The notes: generated by a model from the sequence alone, not told the origin. 64,000 bases of DNA from Massilia glaciei (GCF_003011895.2 NZ_PXWF02000310.1:1-64000), one strand, 5' to 3'; numbered from the stretch's first letter, positions 1 through 10,021 are shown. Made by a program: numbers and translations.

Positions 1-1656
1 GGTCACCTCCGAGGCGAACGACGACAACTGGTCGACCATGACGTTGATGGTGTCTTTCAGTTCGAGGATCTCGCCCTTGACGTCGACCGTGATCTTCTTG
101 GACAGGTCGCCGCGCGCCACAGCGGTCGTCACGGCGGCGATGTTGCGCACCTGGCCGGTCAGGTTGGACGCCATGAAGTTGACGTTGTCGGTCAAGTCCT
201 TCCAGGTGCCGCCGACCCCCGGCACATACGCCTGGCCGCCGAGTTTGCCCTCGGTGCCGACCTCGCGCGCCACCCGCGTGACCTCCGAGGCGAACGAGGA
301 CAACTGGTCGACCATCACGTTGATCGTGTTTTTAAGCTCGAGGATCTCGCCCTTGACGTCGACCGTGATTTTTTTGGACAGGTCGCCGTTGGCCACCGCG
401 GTGGTCACGTCGGCGATGTTGCGCACCTGGCCGGTCAGGTTGCCCGCCATCGAGTTGACGCCGTCGGTGAGGTCCTTCCAGGTGCCGGCCACGCCGGGCA
501 CGTTGGCCTGGCCGCCGAGTTTGCCCTCGGTGCCGACCTCGCGCGCCACGCGCGTGACCTCGGAGGCGAACGAGTTCAATTGGTCGACCATCACGTTGAT
601 GGTGTTTTTAAGCTCGAGGATCTCGCCCTTGACGTCGACCGTGATTTTTTTGGACAAGTCGCCATTGGCCACCGCGGTGGTCACGTCGGCGATGTTGCGC
701 ACCTGGCCGGTCAGGTTGCCCGCCATCGAGTTGACGCCGTCGGTGAGGTCCTTCCAGGTGCCGGCCACGCCGGGCACGTTGGCCTGGCCGCCGAGTTTGC
801 CCTCGGTGCCGACCTCGCGCGCCACGCGCGTGACCTCGGAGGCGAACGAGTTCAATTGGTCGACCATCACGTTGATGGTGTTTTTAAGCTCGAGGATCTC
901 GCCCTTGACGTCGACCGTGATTTTTTTGGACAAGTCGCCATTGGCCACCGCGGTGGTCACGTCGGCGATGTTGCGCACCTGGCCGGTGAGGTTGCCCGCC
1001 ATCGAATTGACCGAGTCGGTCAAGTCCTTCCAGGTGCCGGCCACGCCTTTCACTTGCGCCTGTCCGCCCAGTTTTCCCTCGGTGCCGACCTCGCGCGCCA
1101 CGCGCGTGACCTCCGAGGCGAACGAGGACAACTGGTCGACCATGACGTTGATCGTGTTTTTGAGTTCGAGGATCTCGCCCTTGACGTCGACCGTGATTTT
1201 TTTGGACAAGTCGCCGTTGGCCACCGCGGTCGTCACGGCGGCGATGTTGCGCACCTGGCCGGTCAGGTTCGAGGCCATGAAGTTGACGTTGTCGGTCAAG
1301 TCCTTCCAGGTGCCGCCGACGCCCGGCACATAGGCCTGTCCGCCGAGTTTGCCCTCGGTGCCGACCTCGCGCGCCACGCGCGTGACCTCGGATGCGAACG
1401 AGCGCAATTGGTCCACCATGACGTTGATGGTGTCCTTGAGCTGCAAAATCTCGCCGCGCACGTCGACAGTGATCTTTTTCGACAAGTCGCCGTTGGCCAC
1501 CGCGGTGGTGACCTCGGCGATGTTGCGCACCTGCGAGGTCAGGTTGCCCGCCATCGAGTTGACCGAGTCGGTCAAGTCCTTCCAGGTGCCGGCCACGCCT
1601 TTCACCTGCGCCTGGCCGCCCAGTTTGCCCTCGGTGCCGACCTCGCGCGCCACGCG
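1..1656 (-). repeat. Tandem 276-bp coding repeats (HAMP units)
   Basis: Six consecutive 276-base units begin at about 1, 277, 553, 829, 1105 and 1381, and a further related unit starts at 1657. Each equals 92 codons, so changes in copy number keep the frame. The stretch from roughly 400 to 675 is almost base-for-base the same as 676 to 951, including synonymous positions, whereas the outer units differ more. That points to recent duplication or gene conversion of the central units. Confidence 0.9.
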
Positions 1657-2133
1657 CGTTACCTCCGACGAGAACGACGACAGCTGTTCGACCATGGTGT
1701 TGGCGGTGGTCGCCGCGCGCAGGTACTGGCCCTTGAGCGGATGGCCGTCGACCTCGAGCGCCATGGTCTGCGACAGGTCGCCCTTGGCCACCGCGCCGAT
1801 GACGCGCGCCATCTCCGTGGTCGGGCGCACCAGGTCGTCGATCAGGGTGTTGACCGAGCTGATGATGGTGGCCCAGCCGCCCACCACATTGGGCACCGAG
1901 GCGCGCTGCGTGAGGCGGCCCTCGCGGCCGACCACGCGGCTCACGTCGGTGACCGCCTGCACCATCTGTTCCTTGGTCTCGATGATCTCGTTGAGGGTGT
2001 CGGCGATCTTGCCGGAGACCCCGGTCCAATCCGAGGGCATGCGCGCCGTGAAGTCCCCTTTTTTGAGGGCCATCAGGGTGGCAAGGAGCAGTTTCGCGTC
2101 GAGCTCTTCGGTCATTTCGGTCATGTTGTTCAT
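1..2133 (-). CDS. Poly-HAMP sensor kinase, N-terminal part (cut by window edge)
   Basis: The frame is open from an ATG at 2133 to the left edge, giving 711 visible residues. After about 65 residues with no membrane segment or signal peptide, the protein is a chain of HAMP-type units of 92 residues, each with the recurring motifs [50 protein letters not shown] and INVMVDQL. This pattern is known from cytosolic poly-HAMP hybrid histidine kinases, in which alternating HAMP conformations relay a signal to GAF, HisKA, HATPase and REC modules. Those modules would lie beyond the edge and are inferred, not seen. The first unit diverges from the rest, while later ones are almost identical. It is transcribed away from the LuxR gene at 2564. 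Confidence 0.85.
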   Translation of the reverse strand, partial: MNNMTEMTEELDAKLLLATLMALKKGDFTARMPSDWTGVSGKIADTLNEIIETKEQMVQAVTDVSRVVGREGRLTQRASVPNVVGGWATIISSVNTLIDDLVRPTTEMARVIGAVAKGDLSQTMALEVDGHPLKGQYLRAATTANTMVEQLSSFSSEVTRVAREVGTEGKLGGQAQVKGVAGTWKDLTDSVNSMAGNLTSQVRNIAEVTTAVANGDLSKKITVDVRGEILQLKDTINVMVDQLRSFASEVTRVAREVGTEGKLGGQAYVPGVGGTWKDLTDNVNFMASNLTGQVRNIAAVTTAVANGDLSKKITVDVKGEILELKNTINVMVDQLSSFASEVTRVAREVGTEGKLGGQAQVKGVAGTWKDLTDSVNSMAGNLTGQVRNIADVTTAVANGDLSKKITVDVKGEILELKNTINVMVDQLNSFASEVTRVAREVGTEGKLGGQANVPGVAGTWKDLTDGVNSMAGNLTGQVRNIADVTTAVANGDLSKKITVDVKGEILELKNTINVMVDQLNSFASEVTRVAREVGTEGKLGGQANVPGVAGTWKDLTDGVNSMAGNLTGQVRNIADVTTAVANGDLSKKITVDVKGEILELKNTINVMVDQLSSFASEVTRVAREVGTEGKLGGQAYVPGVGGTWKDLTDNVNFMASNLTGQVRNIAAVTTAVARGDLSKKITVDVKGEILELKDTINVMVDQLSSFASEVT

Positions 2134-2563
2134 TGACGTAGTCCTCGGTTATCCTGCAAAACGGTGTTGATTGTAATTTTGGGGTGGGCGCCGGGATGAT
2201 CCGTGTTGCGGTTGTCGAAATCTGCACGCCGGAAGCGACCTTCTCTCCGGCCGGTTGCCGGCCGGCCTGTCTTGTTGCGAACGCCTTGAACTGGTCGGCG
2301 CGGGGCCAGTTTAACAATTCTTGGCAGAAATGGCACAAAAAACCTTCCGAGTTTATCAAGCGGGAAATTTCTATGACGCACGATTCACGCCGCGGGGCGC
2401 GCGGCCGCGGGGCGCCCCATTGGCCCGGGAAAGCGGAGAGTCATGGCAGGGAGAAAACGCGCATTTTCTGGAAAAATCGGCTACAAATTAAGTTTTTCCA
2501 ACAAAATCGGGTGGCGGATCCCAATACGCGTTATGCTGTTCGGCGATATTTTGGAAGGGTGCC
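2134..2563. promoter_or_regulatory. Divergent intergenic region, poly-HAMP kinase / luxR
   Basis: These 430 bases separate two divergently transcribed genes and must carry both promoters. A GC-rich inverted repeat built on CCGGCC lies around 2249-2266. A GGAAGGG ribosome-binding sequence lies just before the luxR ATG at 2564. I see no convincing gene here; the open frames present are GC artefacts. Confidence 0.4.
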
Positions 2564-3275
2564 ATGGTCGATCTCGCGCAACTGCTCAAACTGCTCGACT
2601 GCAAAGACGAGCAAGGTTGGCGCGCGGCCCTGTTCGGGCTGGCCCGCTCGCAAGGTTTCGAACAGGTGCTGTACGGGGTGGTGGGGTCCAGGCACGCCAA
2701 GCTCGAGTCGGCCTTCCTGCAAAGCAATTACCCGTCCGAGTGGCGCGACACCTACGACGCCGGCAAGCTGGCCTATGTCGATCCGACCGTCGGCCACTGC
2801 CTCGGCAGCGCCCTGCCGATCGTGTGGGAGCCCGAAACCTTCGGCGCGCCGGACCAGCGCGCGCTCTACGAGGAGGCCTGCGGCTATGGCATCCGCTCGG
2901 GCATCACATTCCCGATCCACGGCCCGGACGGCGAGTTCGGGGTGGTCAGCTTCGCCTCGGACCATCTTCCGGGGGCGGTGTTCAGGAGGGCGGCGGGCGA
3001 GTTCATGCCCGCCCTGGCGCTGATCCGCGACTACGCCTTCCAGTCCTCGCTCGCGTTCATCGGCGCGCGCCCGCCCGGCGAGGGCGCGCCGCGCCTGACC
3101 AGGCGCGAGCTCGAGGTGCTCAACTGGGTGATGGTCGGCAAGTCGTCGTGGGAGATATCGAAGATCACGCGCTGCGCCGAGGCGACCGTGAACTTCCATC
3201 TCGCCAACGTGCGTCAGAAATTCAATGTCAACACGCGCCAGCAGGCGCTGGTCAAGGCGATCAGCCTTGGCATCC

Positions 3276-3301
<26 letters not shown>
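2564..3301 (+). CDS. LuxR-family regulator with autoinducer-binding domain (LuxR solo)
   Basis: This 245-residue protein has the two-domain plan of quorum-sensing regulators. Residues about 10-165 match the autoinducer-binding fold, with the conserved W and Y in SEWRDTY, the DP in YVDPTV, the W in PIVWE and the G in GIRSG. Residues 175-245 are a LuxR HTH (TRRELEVLNWVMVGKSSWEI, then ATVNFHLANVRQKF). It starts at an ATG after GGAAGGG. No luxI-type synthase lies in the window, so it is either a solo responding to exogenous or non-AHL ligands, or its synthase is elsewhere. Its 3' end overlaps the convergent HTH gene by 26 bases. The target is unknown; the palindrome at 3680 is a candidate. Confidence 0.9.
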
Positions 3302-3575
<274 letters not shown>

Positions 3576-3864
3576 GGCGCATCCCTGTAAACACAAATGT
3601 ATTTCATTATCCGCCTGTCCGGCGGCGGGCATACCTAGCAAATCTAATAGTTCTCACCCTACCCGATTTGCATGATTATTTATGCGGTCCGCATAACGAG
3701 CGCGTCGTAGCCGTCGATCATTCGCATGAACAAAAACCACATACGTTAACAATTTACAACAACGCGCCGCGCTCGGGAAGCCAGGCGCGCCTCGAAAGCG
3801 CGGGCCGCCGCCGGGCTCGCGGATCATCATGTACAGCGGCGCGACTTTTCAAGGAGGTGGAACG
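3576..3864. promoter_or_regulatory. Regulatory region between HTH gene and short ORF/kinase
   Basis: This is AT-richer than its surroundings and contains the 17-base palindrome at 3680-3696. It should hold the promoter of the HTH gene on the minus strand and that of the short ORF and hybrid kinase on the plus strand. The open frame starting with TTG at 3668 has no ribosome site and is not called. Confidence 0.4.
3680..3696. promoter_or_regulatory. 17-base palindrome, candidate operator
   Basis: TTATGCGG-T-CCGCATAA is a perfect inverted repeat with 8-base arms and a single central base. It lies 105 bases upstream of the HTH gene start, in the intergenic region shared with the kinase, as expected for a dimeric regulator. 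It does not match the classical lux box. The LuxR or HTH protein next door could bind it (inference). Confidence 0.5.
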
Positions 3865-3969
3865 ATGGGCGCGCCACCCGGTGTGGCTTGCAACAAAATA
3901 TATATCGATGGAACAGCATGCCGCCGCCGCGAGTCTGGTATCGTTTTCACGAAGCGTGTGGATTCTTGA
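3865..3969 (+). CDS. Short ORF with perfect Shine-Dalgarno (34 residues)
   Basis: The sequence AAGGAGGTG, a full complement of the 16S anti-Shine-Dalgarno, ends six bases before an ATG that opens a 34-codon frame closed by TGA at 3967-3969. The peptide is basic and contains two cysteines (PPGVACNKIYIDG, then TACRRRES). It has no signal peptide or membrane segment and resembles nothing I know. It ends 133 bases before the hybrid kinase. It could be a leader peptide, a small regulatory protein or a chance frame. The quality of the ribosome site is the only support. Confidence 0.35.
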   Translation: MGAPPGVACNKIYIDGTACRRRESGIVFTKRVDS

Positions 3970-4102
3970 GTTGTAAATATGATAAAAGGGCGCCGCGGCG
4001 ATCGTGCGCGCCGGCATTCCATTTGATAGTACTGTGCAACTAAAAGAAGCGGCCGGAGACTTCCAACAGGGACAGCGCGACGCCAGCCACGGAAGCGAGC
4101 AC

Positions 4103-7100
4103 ATGGAGCAAGTGATCAGCAACATCAGCAGCGCAGCCAAGGGCGCGAGCAGGTCGCGCTTGCTGCTATGGGGCGCCGGCGTCGCCTTGTCGCTGGTCGT
4201 CGGCGCGCTCGCCCACATGGCCGCCGCGCGCACGGTCGAGGCGGACGCGCGCGAACGCCTCGGCGGCGTGGCGCGCAGCGCCCAGTACAGCCTGACGGCG
4301 CGCGTCAAATCGTACACCGACGTCATCCGCGGCGTGGTCGCGCTTTTCCACACCTCCGACGCGCCCGTCACGCGCTTGCAGTTCCACCGCTACGTCGACG
4401 GCCTCGACATCGATGTCAACTTCCCCGCGATCGAGGTGCTCACCTACGCCGCGCACGTGCCCGAGGCCGAACTGGCCGGATTCGTCGCGCAGGCGCGCGC
4501 CGACCGCAGCGTCGATCCGGCCGGCCAGCCCGGGTTCGCGCTGCGCCCGCCCGGGCACCGTCCCGCCTACACGATCCTGACCTTCATCGAGCCGCTCGAG
4601 GTGCTCAGGGACGCGCTGGGCACCGACATCGGCGCCGATCCGGTCGCCGCGCGCGCGCTCGCGCACGCGCGCGACAACGGGCGCCCGCACGCCGCCGGCG
4701 CGCCGCTGCAGAACCCGCTCCCGCACACCCATGTGGACCTGAACATGCAACTGCCGATCTACCACGGCGGCTCCGTGCCGCGCGGGCTGGCGGCGCGCCG
4801 CAGCACCTATGCCGGCTCGGTCGGCGTCGTCATATCGATGCCGGCGCTGGTGCAGGGCGCGATCGACGAGATGGCGCTGCGCCAGGTGCGCCTGGCGGTG
4901 TACGAGGACGGCGCCGGCGGCGGCGGCAACGCGCCGCTCGCCATCGGCGCCGCCGACCGCCTGCTGTTCAGCGATGGCGCCGGCGCGCCGCCGGCGGTCG
5001 CCGGGCGGGCCGCCTACCTCGAAACGGTGTTGCCGGTCGACTTCAACGGCAGCCGCTGGAAGGCCCGGTTCAGGGTCAAAAAAAGCGAGTTGTACACCAC
5101 CTTCGACCGCGCGTTCCCGGTCGCCTCGCTGGTGGCGGGCATGGCCGGGACGATGCTCCTGTACGCGTTCTTCTTCACCCTTTACTGGTCGCGCCGCGGC
5201 GCCATGGCGCAGCGCGCGCTGCTCGATTCGGTGCTCGACAGCCTCGACGCCCACGTCTACATGAAGGACCGCGAGCGCCGCTACACCTACATCAACGCCA
5301 AGAGCGCAGCGGGAATGGGGCTGCGCGCCGACCAGGTCATCGGCAAATTCGACCGCGAGGTGCTGCCCGACGATCTGGCCGACGCGTACTGGCGCGAGGA
5401 CCTGCGGATCTTCGATTCCGGCCAGCGCTCGGCGGCCCAGAGCGAATTCGCGCTGCCCGGCTGCGCGCCGCGCCAGTTGTGGAACGTCAAGGTGCCGGTC
5501 ATGCAGGACGGCGAGGTGGCGGCCGTGATCGGCCTGTCCACCGACGTCACCGAGCTGCACGCGCTCAGGGCCAGGGCCGACGCCGCCAACCTGGCCAAGA
5601 GCAATTTTTTGTCGAACATGAGCCACGAGATCCGCACCCCGATGAACAGCATCATCGGCATGTCGCACCTGGCGCTCAAGTCGGCCACCAACCCGAAGCA
5701 GCGCGACTATCTCGAAAAAATCTCGCACTCGAGCCAGCACCTGCTCGGCATCATCAACGACATCCTCGATTTTTCCAAGATCGAGGCCGGAAAACTCGAA
5801 CTCGAGGTGCTCGACTTCGACCCGCGCACGCTGATGCAAAACATCGCCAACCAGCTCGGCGAGGCGGCCGCCGCGCGCCGGCTCACGCTCGAGTTCCAAA
5901 TGGCGGACGACCTCGCGCACCAGTTCCGCGGCGACCCGCTGCGGCTCGAGCAGGTGCTGCTCAACTTCGTCAGCAACGCCATCAAGTTCTCCGAGGACGG
6001 CGCCATCGTGATCGGCGCGCGGCCCCTAACCGAGGCCGGCGGCGAGACCATGGTGCGCTTCGACGTTCGGGACTGCGGCATCGGCATGAGCGCGGCCGAG
6101 GTGGGCGAGTTGTTCAAGTCGTTCCACCAGGCCGACCCGTCAACCACCCGCAAATACGGCGGCACCGGGCTGGGCCTGGTGATCAGCAAGCAGCTCGCCG
6201 AACTGATGGGCGGCTGCGTCGGGGTCGAGAGCGCGCCGGGGCGCGGCAGCACGTTCTGGTTCACCGCGCGGCTGGGCAAATGCGTCAATTTCCTTCCGGC
6301 CGGGCCGGACGAGGTGCCGCAGGGCGTGCTCGAGGAGATCGCCGGCGCTTACATCCTGCTCGTCGAGGACAACATCTTCAGCCAGCAGGTGGGCCAAGAG
6401 CTGCTCGAGGAGTTGCACGCCACGGTCGTCGTCGCCAACAACGGCAAGGAGGCGATCGACATGATGCTCAAGGAGCGCTTCGACTGCGTGCTGATGGACG
6501 TGCAGATGCCGGTCATGGACGGCTTCGAGGCCACCGCCGCGATCCGCGCCGACCCGCGCCTGCGCGATTCGCTCGTGATCGCCATGACGGCCAACGCCGG
6601 CATGGCCGACCGGGCCCGCTGCCTGGCCGCCGGCATGGACGAATTCGTGTCCAAGCCGATCGCGCCGCAGGTGTTGTTCGAGGTCATCGCGCGCTGGCTG
6701 CGCAAGCGCCCCGCGCGCAATGGCCGGCGCCGCGCCGTTGGCGCCGGTGACGAAGCGCCCACCAAGACCGGCGCCGCGCCGCTGGTGTCGTCCGACGCCG
6801 GACTGCTCGACATGGAGGCGCTGGCCGCCACCTTCGGGCGCGACCCCGACAAGATGCGCAAGTACGCGTTCATGTTCCTCGACTCGGCGCGCGACGGCCT
6901 GGCCGAGATCAGCGAGGCGCACGCGCGCGGCGACCTGGTCCGGCTGGCCGAACTGGGGCACCGCACCAAGTCGTCGGCGCGCGCGGTCGGCGCCGCCAGC
7001 TTCGGCCAGGTGAGCTTCGAGCTCGAACAACTGCGCGCCGGCGGCACGCTCGAGCAGGCGCAGGCGATCATCGACCAGATGTATCCGCTGCTCGAGCGGC

Positions 7101-7147
7101 TGCGCGCGCACATCGCGCTCGAGTTGACGGTGCCCGCGGCCGGTTGA
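4103..7147 (+). CDS. CHASE-PAS hybrid sensor histidine kinase with REC and Hpt
   Basis: The preferred ATG at 4103 has GGAAG seven bases upstream; a GTG at 4004 in the same frame is less likely. The 1014 residues run: membrane segment (about 17-40), periplasmic CHASE domain (about 90-300), second membrane segment (about 330-350), PAS (about 370-490), HisKA with phospho-acceptor His508 in MSHEIRTPM, HATPase with GTGLGL, receiver domain with Asp799 in VLMDVQMPVMDG, and a C-terminal Hpt domain with His953 in LGHRTKSSA. It is therefore a complete His-Asp-His phosphorelay protein in the inner membrane. CHASE domains sense small extracellular molecules; this ligand is unknown. No response regulator gene follows. 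Confidence 0.9.
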   Translation: MEQVISNISSAAKGASRSRLLLWGAGVALSLVVGALAHMAAARTVEADARERLGGVARSAQYSLTARVKSYTDVIRGVVALFHTSDAPVTRLQFHRYVDGLDIDVNFPAIEVLTYAAHVPEAELAGFVAQARADRSVDPAGQPGFALRPPGHRPAYTILTFIEPLEVLRDALGTDIGADPVAARALAHARDNGRPHAAGAPLQNPLPHTHVDLNMQLPIYHGGSVPRGLAARRSTYAGSVGVVISMPALVQGAIDEMALRQVRLAVYEDGAGGGGNAPLAIGAADRLLFSDGAGAPPAVAGRAAYLETVLPVDFNGSRWKARFRVKKSELYTTFDRAFPVASLVAGMAGTMLLYAFFFTLYWSRRGAMAQRALLDSVLDSLDAHVYMKDRERRYTYINAKSAAGMGLRADQVIGKFDREVLPDDLADAYWREDLRIFDSGQRSAAQSEFALPGCAPRQLWNVKVPVMQDGEVAAVIGLSTDVTELHALRARADAANLAKSNFLSNMSHEIRTPMNSIIGMSHLALKSATNPKQRDYLEKISHSSQHLLGIINDILDFSKIEAGKLELEVLDFDPRTLMQNIANQLGEAAAARRLTLEFQMADDLAHQFRGDPLRLEQVLLNFVSNAIKFSEDGAIVIGARPLTEAGGETMVRFDVRDCGIGMSAAEVGELFKSFHQADPSTTRKYGGTGLGLVISKQLAELMGGCVGVESAPGRGSTFWFTARLGKCVNFLPAGPDEVPQGVLEEIAGAYILLVEDNIFSQQVGQELLEELHATVVVANNGKEAIDMMLKERFDCVLMDVQMPVMDGFEATAAIRADPRLRDSLVIAMTANAGMADRARCLAAGMDEFVSKPIAPQVLFEVIARWLRKRPARNGRRRAVGAGDEAPTKTGAAPLVSSDAGLLDMEALAATFGRDPDKMRKYAFMFLDSARDGLAEISEAHARGDLVRLAELGHRTKSSARAVGAASFGQVSFELEQLRAGGTLEQAQAIIDQMYPLLERLRAHIALELTVPAAG

Positions 7148-7675
7148 TCGGTCCTGCGGAGTGGCTTCGCCCCCTCCGATAAAACATCCGAATGGATTGT
7201 TTTGCCCACATGTTCGTCTCGGGCGGGGTGACGTTTTGCCCGCTGGTGCCAATGCGCGCGGTGCCGTCACGTGTGGTGCGCCTGCTCGGCATGAACAATG
7301 GCGACTTTCCACCTCGTGCTCCCCAAGCCGATTTTCGACCTGCCCGCGCTGCCGCGCCTGGTGCCCGGGCTACCGCTCCCGCCGCGTCGACGACCGCTAC
7401 CATATGCTCGAGGCGGTGCTGGCCGCGCGCCCCTTCATGTTGAGCACGCGGCCAGGGTGGCTGAAGAAATAATTTTGTGAACTGGAAATTATTGTGGTGA
7501 AACAATCAGCTGCGGCGTAGACTTGGCAGTGAAGTCCCGCGTCGCCGCCATCGGGTGCGAGGACAACATCGAGCGAGGCGTCTCGCATCCGGCCCGCGAA
7601 CAGCCTGGACCAAAAATGGCGGCACCGGCGCGAGGTTAGCCTCATTTTGCGTGGAAAATTTCAGAAGGAGTAGAA
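7148..7675. other. Intergenic region containing recC relic
   Basis: Of these 528 bases, about 7205-7446 are a decayed copy of an internal recC segment (listed separately). The rest shows no gene. The 230 bases before the gene at 7676 are less GC-rich and probably hold its promoter. Confidence 0.5.
7205..7446 (+). pseudogene. Decayed internal fragment of recC
   Basis: The sequence starting TTCGTCTCGGGCGGGGTG at 7213 matches the intact recC from 11993 onward (RecC codons 658 to about 740), through the segments encoding GGVTFC, MRAVP, LLGMN, GDFP and DRYxMLEAVLAAR. It lacks start and stop, and a two-base deletion near the ATGACGCG equivalent breaks the frame. Beyond 7430 the match fades. It is a short orphan duplicate about 4.8 kb upstream of, and in the same orientation as, the functional gene, separated from it by the GH64-like gene. 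Confidence 0.8.
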
Positions 7676-9814
7676 ATGTCCGATTCCAAGACCACCGCCG
7701 CGGTGGCCGATCCGCAATTGAGCATGTTATTCATCAATAACACCGGCCTTCCGGACGAACAGGTGTTCATCACATTCCAGGACCCCAGCCAGAGCCTGAT
7801 CGCCACGTACGGCGGCCAGTCGGTCGGACGGGCCAACGCGGGCGACATGATGACCGAGTCTATCGATTTGGCGACCCTCGGTGCCGGTGGCTTGAGCATC
7901 GCCAACGCCGAGGGACCGGTCGTGTTCGTTTCCTACGCGGCCACCCAGGCGTTCAATGGTTTCGTGATGAGCGGCGACCTGTCGGGAAATGCGCAGCCGA
8001 GTTATATCGGCAGCGGCGGCGCGAATTACTCGAAAGCCTACCAGCCTTTCGAAATCGACTACGTCGCGGGCGCGACCAACGGGCAGGGCAATCTCACCAA
8101 CATTAACTATTTCGCGGCCCCGATCTGCATTCAAAGCTACCACGGCGGCAGTTCGGGAACCTTGCTCCAGACCCGCGGCTATTACAAGGGGACCGCCACG
8201 GGCACCAAACGGCTCGCGGACGCGTTCAAAAAATTGACTTCCGAAAGCGCCCTGGCCACGCCCGTCTTGAGCGGGAATATCTTGCGCTACATCGGCCCCT
8301 CATCCTACGGCGCGGGCGCCAATCCGTATCCCACGTTCGACGCCTATCTCGCCTCCCTGCACAAGGCGGATCAGAGCACGACCGTCCAGAATAGCAATGC
8401 CTTCAACACGCAGCAGACGCCGGCGGCCGGAAACATCAACTACGACTATGCCTTCGATTTCAGCGCGACCGTTGCGGCCGACAACACCATCACGCTCACG
8501 GGCACGATCACGACCACGGTCATCAAATTTGGCGAGCAGGCCACCACCGGGACCAGCTACACCGGCGCCGTGATGACGATCTCGCCGACAATCGGCGCCA
8601 ACACGTCCGATGCGATTTTCAACAACACCATCTACGGGCAAGCCGACCCTCTGGGGTCCGGTAAGGGCTCCACCACCTTCAACAGTGTTTGGGCGCAACT
8701 GGCCACGGACATGGCGGCGGCCGGCCTGTTCGTCGACTCCCCAACCGGAGGCGGACCCGGCACCGCGTACGGCATCACGCAAAGCCTGGCGATCGGCGAA
8801 ATCACCACCGGCCTGCTGGGCGGTTTCCCGGGCAGCGACGCCACCTACGAGGGGGGCGCCGGATCCTACGCCTCCTACGACGGGCAGCTCTACAAGGATG
8901 TGCCGAGCGTGGCCTGGTGGAACTCAAGCAAGGTTCCATCGCCGTCCGTATTGCAGCCGTTGCATCCATTTTATAACCCGTATGCGCAGCAGATCTTCGA
9001 CGCCACCGGCAATCAGGTTTATTCCATCCCGTTCAGCGACCGCTTCGGCATTGGCCCTCTGATGCAGACCCAGCTCTATAACAATACGGTGGTCGACACC
9101 TGGGTTGTGACGCTGGGCGCACCGATTTTCATGCGTTCGAAGAAGGGGCTTTACGCCATCGGTGGAAATGGAATAAGCAGCGAGATATACGCCATCGACA
9201 GCGCCGCCGGGACTGCGTCGCGGTTGGCCACTGTCGATGTCGATTTGGTCGACATTGCGTCCTACGGGGAATCACTCTACGGCATGACGGCCGATCAACT
9301 GCTGGCGATCGATCTAAAAACTGGCGCGTGTGATGCCGTGGGCAGCCTGGGAATCGAGACCAAAGGGGCCAAGCTGGCAATCGCCTCCAATGGCAAGATG
9401 TACTGCATTGCCACCCCAGCGGGCGGCGCGACCGGTCTCTACCTGATCGATACGGGAACGGGGGCGGCCACGCTGATCGGCGTGTTGGGGCCCAATCCCG
9501 CTGGCGGTGTTAACATTCCCAGCTTCGGCATGGCCTTCGACGCCGACGACAACCTGTTCGGCGCGCTGACCGGTTATGATCCCGGCAGCGGCCAAGCCTC
9601 CGTGTCCCTGATGAAAGTCGATCTCGGTACGGGACAGGCGCAACCCTTTGGCGCCGGTGTCGGATTCAATTCGCTCTGCGGGATGGCGTTCTACGACAAT
9701 AGCCTCTATGGGGTGACTTCCGACGGTAAATTCATATCGATCGACACCGCTACGGGCGCAGGCAGAATTGTCGGCGGGGACGGCATCGATTTCCGTGGCA
9801 TGACGGCGTATTGA
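7676..9814 (+). CDS. GH64/thaumatin-like protein with C-terminal propeller-like repeats
   Basis: The ATG follows AGAAGGAG at ideal spacing; the product has 712 residues. The N-terminal part (about 15-470) resembles beta-1,3-glucanase family 64 / thaumatin-like proteins, with the opening LSMLFINNTGLPDEQVFITF, a Gly/Thr/Asn-rich beta architecture and VWAQLATDMAAAGLF. Residues about 480-712 contain repeats of the kind LYAIGGNG, IYAIDSAAGTASRL, LYLIDTGTGAATLIG and FISIDTATGAG, typical of beta-propeller blades. No Sec or Tat signal is visible, so export, if any, uses another route. The gene stands alone downstream of the recC relic. Substrate and activity are unproven; fold assignment is by pattern only. 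Confidence 0.6.
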   Translation: MSDSKTTAAVADPQLSMLFINNTGLPDEQVFITFQDPSQSLIATYGGQSVGRANAGDMMTESIDLATLGAGGLSIANAEGPVVFVSYAATQAFNGFVMSGDLSGNAQPSYIGSGGANYSKAYQPFEIDYVAGATNGQGNLTNINYFAAPICIQSYHGGSSGTLLQTRGYYKGTATGTKRLADAFKKLTSESALATPVLSGNILRYIGPSSYGAGANPYPTFDAYLASLHKADQSTTVQNSNAFNTQQTPAAGNINYDYAFDFSATVAADNTITLTGTITTTVIKFGEQATTGTSYTGAVMTISPTIGANTSDAIFNNTIYGQADPLGSGKGSTTFNSVWAQLATDMAAAGLFVDSPTGGGPGTAYGITQSLAIGEITTGLLGGFPGSDATYEGGAGSYASYDGQLYKDVPSVAWWNSSKVPSPSVLQPLHPFYNPYAQQIFDATGNQVYSIPFSDRFGIGPLMQTQLYNNTVVDTWVVTLGAPIFMRSKKGLYAIGGNGISSEIYAIDSAAGTASRLATVDVDLVDIASYGESLYGMTADQLLAIDLKTGACDAVGSLGIETKGAKLAIASNGKMYCIATPAGGATGLYLIDTGTGAATLIGVLGPNPAGGVNIPSFGMAFDADDNLFGALTGYDPGSGQASVSLMKVDLGTGQAQPFGAGVGFNSLCGMAFYDNSLYGVTSDGKFISIDTATGAGRIVGGDGIDFRGMTAY

Positions 9815-10021
9815 GCGAAAAAAAGGGGGGCGCGCGCCCCTCTGGCCCCCCCGTTCAAGCGGGACCGCGTTTGCAGCTGACGGACCAAACCGACGCCGCT
9901 TGAAGCCTCCTTTTGCAATTCCCAGTGGACGCCAGGCACCTGGCAGGCGCGCTGTCGCATGGCGCCCCTACCGACTGGGCCGCAAAGCTAGTATGCTACC
10001 GGCTCAACCAATCGGAACCGC

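Noticed and set aside
1-1656. Regular repeats that could be taken for a CRISPR array
   Set aside because: The unit is 276 bases and continuous with no spacers; all units are translated as HAMP domains.
3668-3976. 102-codon frame with TTG start before the hybrid kinase
   Set aside because: No ribosome site, and it overlaps the better-supported short ORF in another frame.
9824-9860. GC-rich palindrome GGGGCGCGCGCCCC after the GH64-like gene as a terminator
   Set aside because: The T-run would lie only on the minus strand, where no gene ends; on the plus strand no T-run follows.
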